NCBI RefSeq assembly: GCF_009687845.1
Contig: NZ_BLAD01000095.1
Span: 5,049-50,684 of the forward strand
Length of the DNA: 45,636 bases
From: Acrocarpospora corrugata
GTDB lineage: Bacteria; Actinomycetota; Actinomycetes; Streptosporangiales; Streptosporangiaceae
Direction of reading: 5' to 3'
Part shown: positions 8,261-16,257 of the stretch, piece after piece
How the letters are laid out: every line of letters starts with the position of its first letter
How positions within the stretch are numbered: the first letter of the stretch is position 1
Position numbers and translations under genes: made by a program
The notes under the pieces: model-generated
Seen by the model: the letters and a program-made list of their open reading frames with translations, nothing else
Told to the model about the DNA's origin: nothing
Databases searched by the model: none

Positions 8261-11200
8261 TCAGCTGTAGACGCCGAACTCCCAGAGCGAGTACCCGTAC
8301 GCGGTGCCGCGCTGGGTCATGTTCACCCGGACGTATCTGGCCGACACGTTCAGGTCGATGCCGTCGAAACCGCCGTCACCCGTGGTGGTGGTGAAGACGT
8401 TGGTCCAGGTGGTGCCGTTGGGCGAGGTCTGGACCTGGTACGACTTGCCGTACGCGGACTCCCAGCCGAGCTGCACGTGCCTGATCGCGGTGGTCGCGCC
8501 CAGGTCGACCTGGATCCACTGCGGGTCGGCCCACTCGCTGGCCCACCGGGAGGTGTAGCTGCCGTCGGTGGCCCGGTTCGGGTTGAACGGCCCGCCGTCG
8601 CCGGTCGCCTGGAACGTCGACGCGGTGGTCGTCTTGCCGACGGCCACGTTGGTGCCTGCCACCACCGGCGGGACCACCCGGAACGACTTCTGCTCGATGC
8701 CGACGTTGCCGTGGCCGTCGTAGGCGTAGACGTACGCCTTCCACACGCCCATCTGCTGCGGCGCCGTCACCGAGAAGCGGCCAGGGGCGGTCTGGGTGAA
8801 GCGGACGTGGTCGAAGCCGCGGTTGCCGTTGATGTGCTTGTTGCTGAACATCAGGTTGTAGCGGATCAGGTCGCTGTTCGGGTCGGTGGCGGCGACCTCG
8901 ACGGTGAACTGCTGCCCGGCGGGGACGGCCGTCTGCGGCGTCACCGTCATGGAGCTGATCTCCGGCGGGGTGTTCGCCGAGGGCTGCCCGGTGTACGCCT
9001 GCCGGAGCGCGTGGAAGCCGAGCCGCCGCCAGCCGCCGGTGAGCGTGTTCAGCCAGACGCCGCCGAAGTCGTTCTCCAGCCCGTAGTGGAACTCGGTGGC
9101 GCCGAGCGCGACCCCGGTGTGGTTGTGTATGGCGTTCCAGCTGGCCGTGTACTGGGCGCGTTTCTGCAGGTCGGTCGGCTCGGTCGGGACGCCGTTGACG
9201 TCGTTGGGGACCTCCCACTCGCCGTCGGGGCCGGCCTCGGTGACGATGTACGGCTTGGTGTAGCCGCCGCTGACCCAGTCGGTGCGCACGGTGCCGATCG
9301 CGCCGTAGGAGTTCACCGCGAGCAGGTCGAGCGACGGGGAGTGCGCCTTGTAGTAGGTCCAGGCGTGCGTGTACGCGTCGGTCGAGGTGACCGGGTGGTT
9401 GGGGTCGGCGGCGTGGATCGCGTCGGCGACCTCGTTGACGAACTTGGCGTACGCCACCCGGCGGGCCTCCACCACGTCGGCGGCCAGCCCGTGGTCCTGC
9501 ATGGTCAGGATGACCTCGTTGCCGACGTCCCACATCAGCACGCCCTGCCGGTTCTTCAGGGCGTTCACCCGCGCCACGATCTCGTTCTTCACGCTGGTCT
9601 TGTACGCGGTGTCGTTGACGTAGTCGGCGCCCTGGTTGAGCCAGTGCCCGACGATCACCTTGATGCCCTGCTGCGCGGCCCGGTCGAGCAGGGTGGGCGT
9701 GTTGGCGTCGTCCACGCCCCAGGTGCGGATGGTGTTCACGCCCATCGCCTTGAGGTCGCGCATGTACCCGTCGGCGGCGGCCTGCGGCGGCCCGTAGGTC
9801 AGGCCCTTGATCTCGAACGGCCCGCCGTTGACGGTCAGCTGCCAGTTGCCCTGGGTGCCCGTCACCCGCACCACACTCGGCCCGGCCGGGGTGGCCGGAT
9901 CGGTCATCGGCGCGGGCGTCGTCCCGGTCTGCCTGGCGACCGACACCCAGTCCACGTTCAGCGTGCCGCCGGAGGTGGTGGCCGCGGTCGGCGTCGTCGT
10001 CCCCGCCAGCGCGTTCGGCAGCGAGCCGCCGACGGCGAGGTCGAACCTGAGGTAGAAGCCGTGGTGCACGGCGGCCTGCCAGGCGGTCACGCCGACCTGG
10101 CTCTCCCGGACCACCCAGGTCTGGCGGCCGTCCAGGTAGAACCGGATCTCCTCGTCCTGCTTGGTCCTGTCGATGATCTGGGTGTACTCGTGGTAGCCGG
10201 TCTGGCAGCCGTCACAGGAGGCGAAACCGCTGGTCCTGCCGCTGTACTCGTTGCACACGCCGTCCGGGGCGGTGCCGCAGTGGAGGGTGTTGGCGAGCTG
10301 GCTGCGGCCGTTGACGTTGGTCATGATGTCGGTCTCGCCGACGGTCGGCCAGTTGTTGTAGTTGCCTCGGTAGGCGGCGCCGGTGGCGCGGAAGCCCGGC
10401 CAGTAGCCGAGCGGGTTGGCGACGTCGGGCTGCTTCAGGCGGGCGGTGAAGCGGAGCAGCTGGCCCGGCTGGGGGGCGAAGTCGGTGCGCTGGGTCTCGA
10501 CGCGGCCGGAGGTCCAGTTGCCCGCGCCGTCCTTGAGCGCCTTGATGGCGAGGGTGCCGGCGCCGTCCAGGGCGACGTTGGCGGTGGAGGCGGACATGGT
10601 CTCCACTTCGCCGGTGCCCCAGTTGGCTGCGCCGCCGGGGTACTGGGTGCCGGTGCGGAGGAGCCAGTTGGCGGCGCTCGGGGAGGTGTTGGCGGGGCCG
10701 GTGAAGTCGTCGCGCCAGACTTCGGTCCAGATGCCGGGGTCAGGGGACGGGGAAGGGCTCGGCGACGGGGACGGAGACGGGCTCGGGCTGGTGATTGTTC
10801 CGGTGTAGACGGCCATCTCGTACAGCGAGTAGCCCCAGCCGGTGTTGCGGGCGGTGCCGTGCATACGGATATACCGGCCGGTGCCGGAGATGTTCAGGGT
10901 TTGGGTGCCGCCGGTGCCCGTGGTGGTCGAGTAGATGTCCGTCCAGGTCGTCGCGTTGGGCGAGGTCTGGATCTTGAAGGCGGTGGCGTACGCGCCTTCC
11001 CAGGTCAGGACCACCCGGCAGATCTGGTAGGTGGCGCCGAGGTCGATCTGAAGCCACTGCGGGTCGCTGTACGCGCTGGACCAGCGGGTGGTGGTCGGGT
11101 TGCCGTCGACGGCGGCGGAGGCGGGAGTGCCGGCGTTCTCCAGCGAGGAGGCCGTGGCGGTCTTGCCCTGGGCGACGTTGGTCGTTCCGCAGGCGGTGGG

Positions 11201-11722
11201 GCTGGGGGACGGGGACGGCGATGCCGTCGAGCCGTACACCTGGAACTCCCAGAGGGAGTAGCCGTAGCCGGTGCCCCGGGCGGTGCCGTTCATGCGGACG
11301 TACCGGCCGGTGCCGGTCACGGCGAGGGTCTGGGTGCCGCCGGTGCCCGTGGTCGTGGTGTAGACGTCGGTCCAGGTCGTGCCGTTGGGCGAAGTCTGGA
11401 TCTTGAAGGCGGAGGCGTACGCGGCTTCCCAGGTCAGGACCACCTGGGAGATCGTCGCGGTCGTGCCGAGGTCGACCTGGATCCACTGCGGGTCGCTGAA
11501 GGCGCTGGCCCAGCGGGTGACGGTCAGGTCCCCGTCGACGGCGGCCGAGGCGGCGAAGGCCGCGCCCTCGGCGGAGGAGGCCGTGGCCGGTTTACCCTGC
11601 GACAGCAGTGTGTCGGCGGCCAGGGCCGGGGTGATGAGGGCCAGGCCGGCCGCGATGAGTGCGGCGATCATGGCGGTGACCAGGCCTAATCGGAGTCGGC
11701 CTGAACTGGGGGACGGGTGCAC
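8261..11722 (-). CDS. secreted multidomain beta-glucan-active protein: CBM-CBM-GH16-GH(TIM)-Ig-CBM
   Basis: 1153 aa from a GTG at 11722, preceded by GAGGAGA; a longer in-frame start at 11818 would bury the signal peptide. Domains in order: signal peptide (about 1-35, ending PALA); two F5/8-type (discoidin-like) carbohydrate-binding modules (about 36-170 and 185-315) joined by Ser-Pro linkers; a GH16-like jelly-roll (about 340-610); a clan-A TIM-barrel hydrolase (about 625-900) with FEIKGLTYGP, candidate acid/base Glu in WDVGNEV and nucleophile Glu in VTEAGPDGE; an Ig-like domain; and a third discoidin module to the end. The GH16 signature reads GETDIMT (E463 to T468) instead of ExDxxE, so its acid/base Glu is Thr and this domain may only bind. 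The gene is controlled by the palindromic operator upstream. The likely substrate is a beta-1,3-type glucan (inference). Confidence 0.88.
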   Translation of the reverse strand: MHPSPSSGRLRLGLVTAMIAALIAAGLALITPALAADTLLSQGKPATASSAEGAAFAASAAVDGDLTVTRWASAFSDPQWIQVDLGTTATISQVVLTWEAAYASAFKIQTSPNGTTWTDVYTTTTGTGGTQTLAVTGTGRYVRMNGTARGTGYGYSLWEFQVYGSTASPSPSPSPTACGTTNVAQGKTATASSLENAGTPASAAVDGNPTTTRWSSAYSDPQWLQIDLGATYQICRVVLTWEGAYATAFKIQTSPNATTWTDIYSTTTGTGGTQTLNISGTGRYIRMHGTARNTGWGYSLYEMAVYTGTITSPSPSPSPSPSPSPSPDPGIWTEVWRDDFTGPANTSPSAANWLLRTGTQYPGGAANWGTGEVETMSASTANVALDGAGTLAIKALKDGAGNWTSGRVETQRTDFAPQPGQLLRFTARLKQPDVANPLGYWPGFRATGAAYRGNYNNWPTVGETDIMTNVNGRSQLANTLHCGTAPDGVCNEYSGRTSGFASCDGCQTGYHEYTQIIDRTKQDEEIRFYLDGRQTWVVRESQVGVTAWQAAVHHGFYLRFDLAVGGSLPNALAGTTTPTAATTSGGTLNVDWVSVARQTGTTPAPMTDPATPAGPSVVRVTGTQGNWQLTVNGGPFEIKGLTYGPPQAAADGYMRDLKAMGVNTIRTWGVDDANTPTLLDRAAQQGIKVIVGHWLNQGADYVNDTAYKTSVKNEIVARVNALKNRQGVLMWDVGNEVILTMQDHGLAADVVEARRVAYAKFVNEVADAIHAADPNHPVTSTDAYTHAWTYYKAHSPSLDLLAVNSYGAIGTVRTDWVSGGYTKPYIVTEAGPDGEWEVPNDVNGVPTEPTDLQKRAQYTASWNAIHNHTGVALGATEFHYGLENDFGGVWLNTLTGGWRRLGFHALRQAYTGQPSANTPPEISSMTVTPQTAVPAGQQFTVEVAATDPNSDLIRYNLMFSNKHINGNRGFDHVRFTQTAPGRFSVTAPQQMGVWKAYVYAYDGHGNVGIEQKSFRVVPPVVAGTNVAVGKTTTASTFQATGDGGPFNPNRATDGSYTSRWASEWADPQWIQVDLGATTAIRHVQLGWESAYGKSYQVQTSPNGTTWTNVFTTTTGDGGFDGIDLNVSARYVRVNMTQRGTAYGYSLWEFGVYS

Positions 11723-11776
11723 GGGCTCTCCTCGGAACGGGCGGCACCGGCCGCGGGGCCGTGCCGGGAACTTTGG

Positions 11777-11828
11777 GGAGAGCGCTCTCCATACCGAGAG
11801 ATTGGCGCTGAGGAACAAGCCTTGTCAA
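11777..11828 (-). promoter_or_regulatory. promoter plus GGAGAGCGCTCTCC operator for the CBM/GH16 gene
   Basis: On the minus strand TTGACA (11823-11828) is followed after 18 bp by CAATCT (11799-11804). The perfect 14-bp palindrome GGAGAGCGCTCTCC (11777-11790) begins 8 bp downstream, so it covers the transcription start region. This is the classic position for a repressor. The sequence has the central CGCTC/GAGCG of LacI-family operators such as CebR/CelR sites. Confidence 0.8.
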
Positions 11829-11919
11829 GGGGGAAACGTCCGAATCCGAAATGTTCTGCTCACTTTCGCGACACACGATTTTTCCGAATTTATTAGTGTG
11901 CGGGTTGAGGGCGGGGCCA

Positions 11920-11973
11920 TTGACACAGCTTCGGGGTGGGCTTGAACCTTGGCCTTGATGGAGAGCGCTCTCC
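11920..11973 (+). promoter_or_regulatory. promoter plus GGAGAGCGCTCTCC operator for the GH3 gene
   Basis: TTGACA (11920-11925), 18 bp, then GAACCT (11944-11949) as a weak -10, followed by the perfect palindrome GGAGAGCGCTCTCC at 11960-11973. The GH3 start codon is 24 bp further on. The layout mirrors that of the divergent CBM/GH16 gene. The two promoters lie back to back in the 275-bp intergenic region. Confidence 0.75.
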
Positions 11974-11997
11974 GTACTCGACCCGAGAGGACCTGGC

Positions 11998-14403
11998 GTG
12001 ATCGACGACGAGCTCGACCCCCTGGTGGAGAAGCTGGACCTGGCCCAGAAGGTACGGCTGCTCGCCGGTGCGACCGTGTGGCGCACCCACGCCGAGCCCG
12101 CCATCGGCCTCCGCGAGATGCTCACCTCCGACGGTCCGGTGGGGGTGCGCGGGGAAGGCTGGGACGAACGGCACACATCGCTGACCCTGCCGTCGCCCAC
12201 AGGGCTGGCGGCCAGCTGGGACGAGGAGCTGGTGGAGCGGCTGGGCGCCCTGCTCGCGGCGGAGGCCCGGCGCAAGGGCGTCCGCGTCCTGCTCGCGCCC
12301 AACCTCAACCTGCACCGATCCGCGCTCGGCGGCCGGCACTTCGAGTGCTTCTCCGAGGATCCGCTGCTCACCGGCCGGATCGGCGCGGCCTACATCCGGG
12401 GTGTGCAGTCCGGCGGGGTCGCGGCTACCGCCAAGCACTTCACCGCGAACGACTCGGAGACCGACCGGATGACCGTCGACGCCCGAGTCGATGCCCAGAC
12501 CTTGCACGAGCTCTACCTGGCCCCCTTCGAGGCGGCGATCGAGGCGGGCGTGTGGGTGGTCATGTCCGCTTACAACGCGGTGAACGGCACCACGATGTCG
12601 GAGAACACGCTGCTCACCGACCCGCTGAAGTCCCCCTGGGGCTTCGACGGCGTGGTCATCTCCGACTGGGGCGGCGTCCGCTCCACCGTCCCGTCCGCCC
12701 TGGCGGCACAGGACCTCGCGATGCCGGGCCCGAACCCATGCTGGGGCGACGCCCTCCTCGCGGCGGTGGAATCCGGCGAGGTCCCCGAGTCGGCCGTCGA
12801 CGACAAGGTCCGCCGCATCCTCCGGCTGGCCATGCGCGTGGGCGCGCTGGACTTGGAGGAGCAGCAGGACGACGTCACGCCGGCATCACACGAATCGGGC
12901 GATACCGCGCTGTTGCGTCAGGCGGTGGCCGCCGGATGCGTGCTGCTGCGGAACGAAGGCGGGCTGCTGCCGCTGGACGCCCGGAAGCTGGGGCGGGTCG
13001 CGGTGATCGGGCCGAACGCGGCCGTCGCCCGGATCCAGGGCGGTGGCAGCGCGGGGGTCTATCCGGAATCGGTGGTCTCGCCGCTGGATGGGATTCGGGT
13101 GGCGCTGTCCGGAGTCGCCGAGGTCGCGTACGCCCCCGGGATGGCGACGAGCGACCTTCCCACGCCGCTGGAGGCCGCCAACGCGCGTGATCCCCGGACA
13201 GGGGAACCAGGCGTGCTGGTCCGGATCCTGGACGCCGATGAGAGGGAGGTCCACGCGGAGCACCGCCTGACCGGACGGCTGCTCGAACCGACCCTGGCCG
13301 AAGCCGCCGCCACCGTCGAAGTCCGCGCCCTGCTGCGGCCGGGAGTGGCCGGGGAGTGGCGGCTGGCGATCGCCGGATGGGGCAGGGTCTCCCTGGAGGT
13401 CGACGGAACGCTCCTGCTCGACGAAGAGATCCCCCGCAACACCGACGACCCGGCCACCGTGCACCTGCACCCGCCGTTCCGTACCGTCTCCGTACCGCTC
13501 GGCACCGGGGCGGACGTCGAACTGGTCGCCAGGCGGGAACTCGCCCACGACACCGGACGCGCCACCGTCCTGGCCGCCGACCCGCCCCGCCTCGACGACG
13601 ACCGCGAACTCGCCGCCGCGGCCGAGCTGGCCAGGAACTCCGATGTGGCCATCGTCGTCGTCGGCACCACCGAGGAGATCGAAAGCGAGGGCCGCGACCG
13701 CACCGGCCTCGACCTTCCCGGCCGCCAGAACGACCTGGTCGCCGCCGTCGCCGCCGCCAACCCGCGCACGGTCGTGCTGGTCAACTCCGGCGGCCCGATC
13801 GCCATGCCCTGGCACACCCGGGTCCCCGCCCTTCTGCTGACCTGGTTCCCCGGCCAGCAAGCCGGGCACGGCCTCGCCGACGTCCTGTTCGGGGCGGCGG
13901 AACCCGGCGGACGGCTCCCCACCACCTGGCACGAGACCGCCATCGCCGCCACCACCCCGGTCGCCGGCGTCCTCGACTACGCGGAGGGCCTGCACATCGG
14001 GTATCGCGCCTGGGCGCAGCGCGCCGACTCTCCCGCGTACTGGTTCGGCCACGGCCTCGGCTACACCACCTGGTCCTACGAAGCCATCTCCGCCGACGAC
14101 CCGCTCACCGTCCGGGTCCGCCTCCGCAACACCGGCCCCCGCCCCGGCCGCGAGGTGGTCCAGCTCTACCTCTCCCGCCCGCACACCACCGTCCCCCGCC
14201 CCCACCACTGGCTGGCCGCCTACACCACCGCCACCGCGAACCCCGGCGAGTCCACCGAGGTCACCCTCCACCTGACCGCCCGCGCCTACCAGCACTGGTC
14301 CCCCGCCCACGCGTCCTGGCAGACCGAACCGGGCTCTTTCACCCTCTCCGCGGGCCCCAACGCCAACGCCCTCCCTCTCGCCACCGCCACCGAGGCCCCT
14401 TGA
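11998..14403 (+). CDS. GH3 family beta-glucosidase
   Basis: 801 aa, the usual length for GH3 enzymes with an inserted PA14-like domain. The N-terminal barrel carries LLAPNLNLHRSALGGRHFECFSEDP, the KHFTANDSETDRM substrate-site motif and GFDGVVISDWGG, in which the Asp of SDW is the expected nucleophile. The (alpha/beta)6 sandwich follows (VAVIGPNA...GGGSA), interrupted by a PA14-like beta domain at about residues 390-530. VVVGTTEEIESEGRDRTGLDLPG and a C-terminal fibronectin-like domain end the protein. It has no signal peptide, so it should hydrolyse imported oligosaccharides in the cytoplasm. It starts at GTG 11998. It shares the palindromic operator with the secreted proteins on either side, which suggests that it finishes degradation of what they release. 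Confidence 0.93.
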   Translation: MIDDELDPLVEKLDLAQKVRLLAGATVWRTHAEPAIGLREMLTSDGPVGVRGEGWDERHTSLTLPSPTGLAASWDEELVERLGALLAAEARRKGVRVLLAPNLNLHRSALGGRHFECFSEDPLLTGRIGAAYIRGVQSGGVAATAKHFTANDSETDRMTVDARVDAQTLHELYLAPFEAAIEAGVWVVMSAYNAVNGTTMSENTLLTDPLKSPWGFDGVVISDWGGVRSTVPSALAAQDLAMPGPNPCWGDALLAAVESGEVPESAVDDKVRRILRLAMRVGALDLEEQQDDVTPASHESGDTALLRQAVAAGCVLLRNEGGLLPLDARKLGRVAVIGPNAAVARIQGGGSAGVYPESVVSPLDGIRVALSGVAEVAYAPGMATSDLPTPLEAANARDPRTGEPGVLVRILDADEREVHAEHRLTGRLLEPTLAEAAATVEVRALLRPGVAGEWRLAIAGWGRVSLEVDGTLLLDEEIPRNTDDPATVHLHPPFRTVSVPLGTGADVELVARRELAHDTGRATVLAADPPRLDDDRELAAAAELARNSDVAIVVVGTTEEIESEGRDRTGLDLPGRQNDLVAAVAAANPRTVVLVNSGGPIAMPWHTRVPALLLTWFPGQQAGHGLADVLFGAAEPGGRLPTTWHETAIAATTPVAGVLDYAEGLHIGYRAWAQRADSPAYWFGHGLGYTTWSYEAISADDPLTVRVRLRNTGPRPGREVVQLYLSRPHTTVPRPHHWLAAYTTATANPGESTEVTLHLTARAYQHWSPAHASWQTEPGSFTLSAGPNANALPLATATEAP

Positions 14404-14441
14404 CCGGGCTCCACAACCCTGCCACCAGGCCATTTGACAGT

Positions 14442-14455
14442 GGAGAGCGCTCTCC
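14442..14455. promoter_or_regulatory. GGAGAGCGCTCTCC operator, upstream copy
   Basis: A perfect palindrome, here extended to 16 bp (TGGAGAGCGCTCTCCA at 14441-14456), 38 bp after the GH3 stop. A TTGACA precedes it (14434-14439), but no -10 is visible at proper spacing. It is more likely an auxiliary operator 193 bp upstream of the operator at 14649, possibly for repression looping. Confidence 0.7.
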
Positions 14456-14614
14456 ACCCGCGCGACGGACCGATCCAATGCGATGGGCTCTAGCTGCGGA
14501 TTCTCCGTACCCTCCCGAAAAGAGCGATCCGACCGCGCGGCAGGCACTGACAGCGGGGGTGAGTCCGTTTCAGGGGTGTGAACTGGGAGTTTCGGATTGG
14601 TGTTGTGAGGTGTC

Positions 14615-14662
14615 TTGACAAGTCCGGACAATCGGGGCCAATCTCACTGGAGAGCGCTCTCC
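14615..14662 (+). promoter_or_regulatory. promoter plus GGAGAGCGCTCTCC operator for the CBM-DUF1996 gene
   Basis: TTGACA (14615-14620), 18 bp, CAATCT (14639-14644), then the perfect palindrome at 14649-14662. The -35, spacer length and -10 are the same as those of the divergent CBM/GH16 promoter. The rest of the 312-bp gap 14404-14715 holds only the second operator and no credible gene. Confidence 0.8.
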
Positions 14663-14715
14663 CCCTCGTGGTCCGTGCCGGACGGCGAGGCACCCCCCAT
14701 GCATAAGGAGAGGCC

Positions 14716-16068
14716 GTGCATCCATCCAGAAGTCCGGGTCGCTACCAATTGGGCCTGATCATCGCCACCCTGGTCGCGCTCGTCGCCGCGGGTCTGACGG
14801 TGGTCTCCACCGCCGCGTCGGCAGCCGACGCCCTGTTGTCCCAAGGCCGCCCCGCCTCCGCCTCCTCCACCGAGGGCGGCGGCTACGGCGCGGGAGCCGC
14901 GGTCGACGGCAACAACGGCACCCGCTGGGCCAGCGCGTTCAGCGACCCGCAATGGCTCCAGGTCGACCTCGGCGCCAGCGCGACGATCTCCCAGGTCGTG
15001 CTCGCCTGGGAAGGCGCGTACGGCAAGACCTTCAAAATCCAGACCTCGACCAACAACACCACCTGGACGGACATCTACTCGACCACCACCGGCGCCGGCG
15101 GCACCCAGACCCTGAACGTCACCGGTTCCGGCAGATACGTCCGCATGTACGGCACCGCCCGCGGCACCGGCTACGGCTACTCCCTCTGGGAATTCAAGGT
15201 GTACGGCACCGGCGGCGGCGGATCCACGCCCATGCCCAGCCCGACCTTCACCGACGAGGTCACCCACCACGAGTTCCAGGCCAACTGCAGCTTCACCCAG
15301 AACCGCCCCGACGACCCGATCGTCTACCCGGGCCTCCCCGGCGCCTCCCACATGCACACCTTCGTCGGCAACCGCACCACCAACGCGAGCAGCACCGCGG
15401 CGTCCCTGCTCGCGGGCACCACCTCGTGCACCAACCCGCACGACCGCTCCGCGTACTGGTTCCCGAGCTTCTACAAGGGCGCGGACCTGATCCAGCCCAT
15501 CGGCGACCAGGTCATCTACTACAAGTCGGGCATCCTCGAATACTGGCGCGTCCAGAACTTCCCGCAGGGACTGCGCTTCGTCGTCGGCAGCCCGACCGCC
15601 ACCCTGGAGCAGTTCCGCGACTCCCCCGGCACCGTGGAAGGCTTCGAATGCGGAAGCATCTCCTTCAGCTGGGACATTCCGACGAACTGCCCCGCGGGTA
15701 GCCAGGTGAACGTCCGCTACCAGTCGCCCAGCTGCTGGAACGGCGTCAACCTGGACAGCGCCGACCACAAGAGCCACATGTCCTACCCGGTCAGCGGCTA
15801 CTGCCCCGCGTCCCACCCGGTCCCCGTGCCGATGCTCGAGTTCAAGATCGCCTTCCCGGCGAGCGGCGACCTCAGCCAGGCCCGCCTGGCCAGCGGACGC
15901 GGCTATACCTGGCACTACGACTTCTTCAACGCCTGGGACAACCCCGCCATCCTGCAAGCCCTGGTGACCCACTGCATCAACGGTGGCCTCCAGTGCAACC
16001 CGCGCGGCTACGACCAGTACAAGCCGCACCGCGGCGCGGCCCTGACCCCCGCCTTCGAACTGCCCTGA
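14716..16068 (+). CDS. secreted CBM-DUF1996 protein
   Basis: 450 aa starting at GTG 14716 behind AAGGAGAGG. The signal peptide (MHPSRSPGRYQLGLIIATLVALVAAGLTVVSTAASA) closely resembles that of the CBM/GH16 protein. A discoidin-type CBM follows (about residues 37-172; DPQWLQVDLGASATISQVVLAWEGAY), nearly the same as the CBMs of that protein. After a short Gly/Pro linker a DUF1996 domain (about 180-450) shows HHEFQANCSFTQNRPDDPIVYPG, HMHTFVGN, SAYWFPSFY, and CWNGVN...HKSHMSYP, with several His and Cys. DUF1996 has no function that I can assign, but fused CBM, secretion and the shared operator point to glucan binding or cleavage. The similar leader suggests the two secreted genes share an ancestor at the 5' end. 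Confidence 0.9.
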   Translation: MHPSRSPGRYQLGLIIATLVALVAAGLTVVSTAASAADALLSQGRPASASSTEGGGYGAGAAVDGNNGTRWASAFSDPQWLQVDLGASATISQVVLAWEGAYGKTFKIQTSTNNTTWTDIYSTTTGAGGTQTLNVTGSGRYVRMYGTARGTGYGYSLWEFKVYGTGGGGSTPMPSPTFTDEVTHHEFQANCSFTQNRPDDPIVYPGLPGASHMHTFVGNRTTNASSTAASLLAGTTSCTNPHDRSAYWFPSFYKGADLIQPIGDQVIYYKSGILEYWRVQNFPQGLRFVVGSPTATLEQFRDSPGTVEGFECGSISFSWDIPTNCPAGSQVNVRYQSPSCWNGVNLDSADHKSHMSYPVSGYCPASHPVPVPMLEFKIAFPASGDLSQARLASGRGYTWHYDFFNAWDNPAILQALVTHCINGGLQCNPRGYDQYKPHRGAALTPAFELP

Positions 16069-16079
16069 CCACCCTCGAC

Positions 16080-16126
16080 GCACGTCCCGGACCCGGCCCC
16101 CGGCGCACCCGGGCCCGGGGACGTGC
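16080..16126. terminator. strong hairpin after the DUF1996 gene
   Basis: GCACGTCCC (16080-16088) pairs perfectly with GGGACGTGC (16118-16126), and further G/C pairing (CCGG/CCGG) occurs inside the loop. It lies 12 bp after the stop codon. There is no T-run, as is usual for high-GC actinomycete terminators. Confidence 0.55.
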
Positions 16127-16257
16127 CCCCTCCAGCTGACTCCCCTGGCGAGATGGTGACAGCGTGGACGCCGTCGACCTCGCCTCCCTCGTCTCCGCGG
16201 AAGCCTGTGGCACTATCGGTAATGGGATCTTCACGTACCGAGACCAGAGGACATCTC

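Noticed and set aside
8165-11689. A 1174-codon plus-strand open frame opposite the CBM/GH16 gene
   Set aside because: It is rich in Gly/Val/Arg repeats with no domain or signal, while the minus strand encodes recognisable CBM and GH domains. It is an antisense shadow of G/C third-position bias.
14434-14463. A second promoter at the isolated operator after the GH3 gene
   Set aside because: TTGACA is present, but the positions 17-18 bp downstream are CG-only and do not resemble a -10, so I list it as an operator only.
12886-14631. A 581-codon minus-strand frame opposite the GH3 gene
   Set aside because: Low-complexity Gly/Val translation. GH3 motifs on the plus strand are complete.
16123-16257. 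A possible 45-residue N-terminal extension of HisG or a hisE remnant
   Set aside because: The extension has no homology to either protein, and the LRIAIPNKGSL start is where HisG normally begins, with a ribosome site before ATG 16258.
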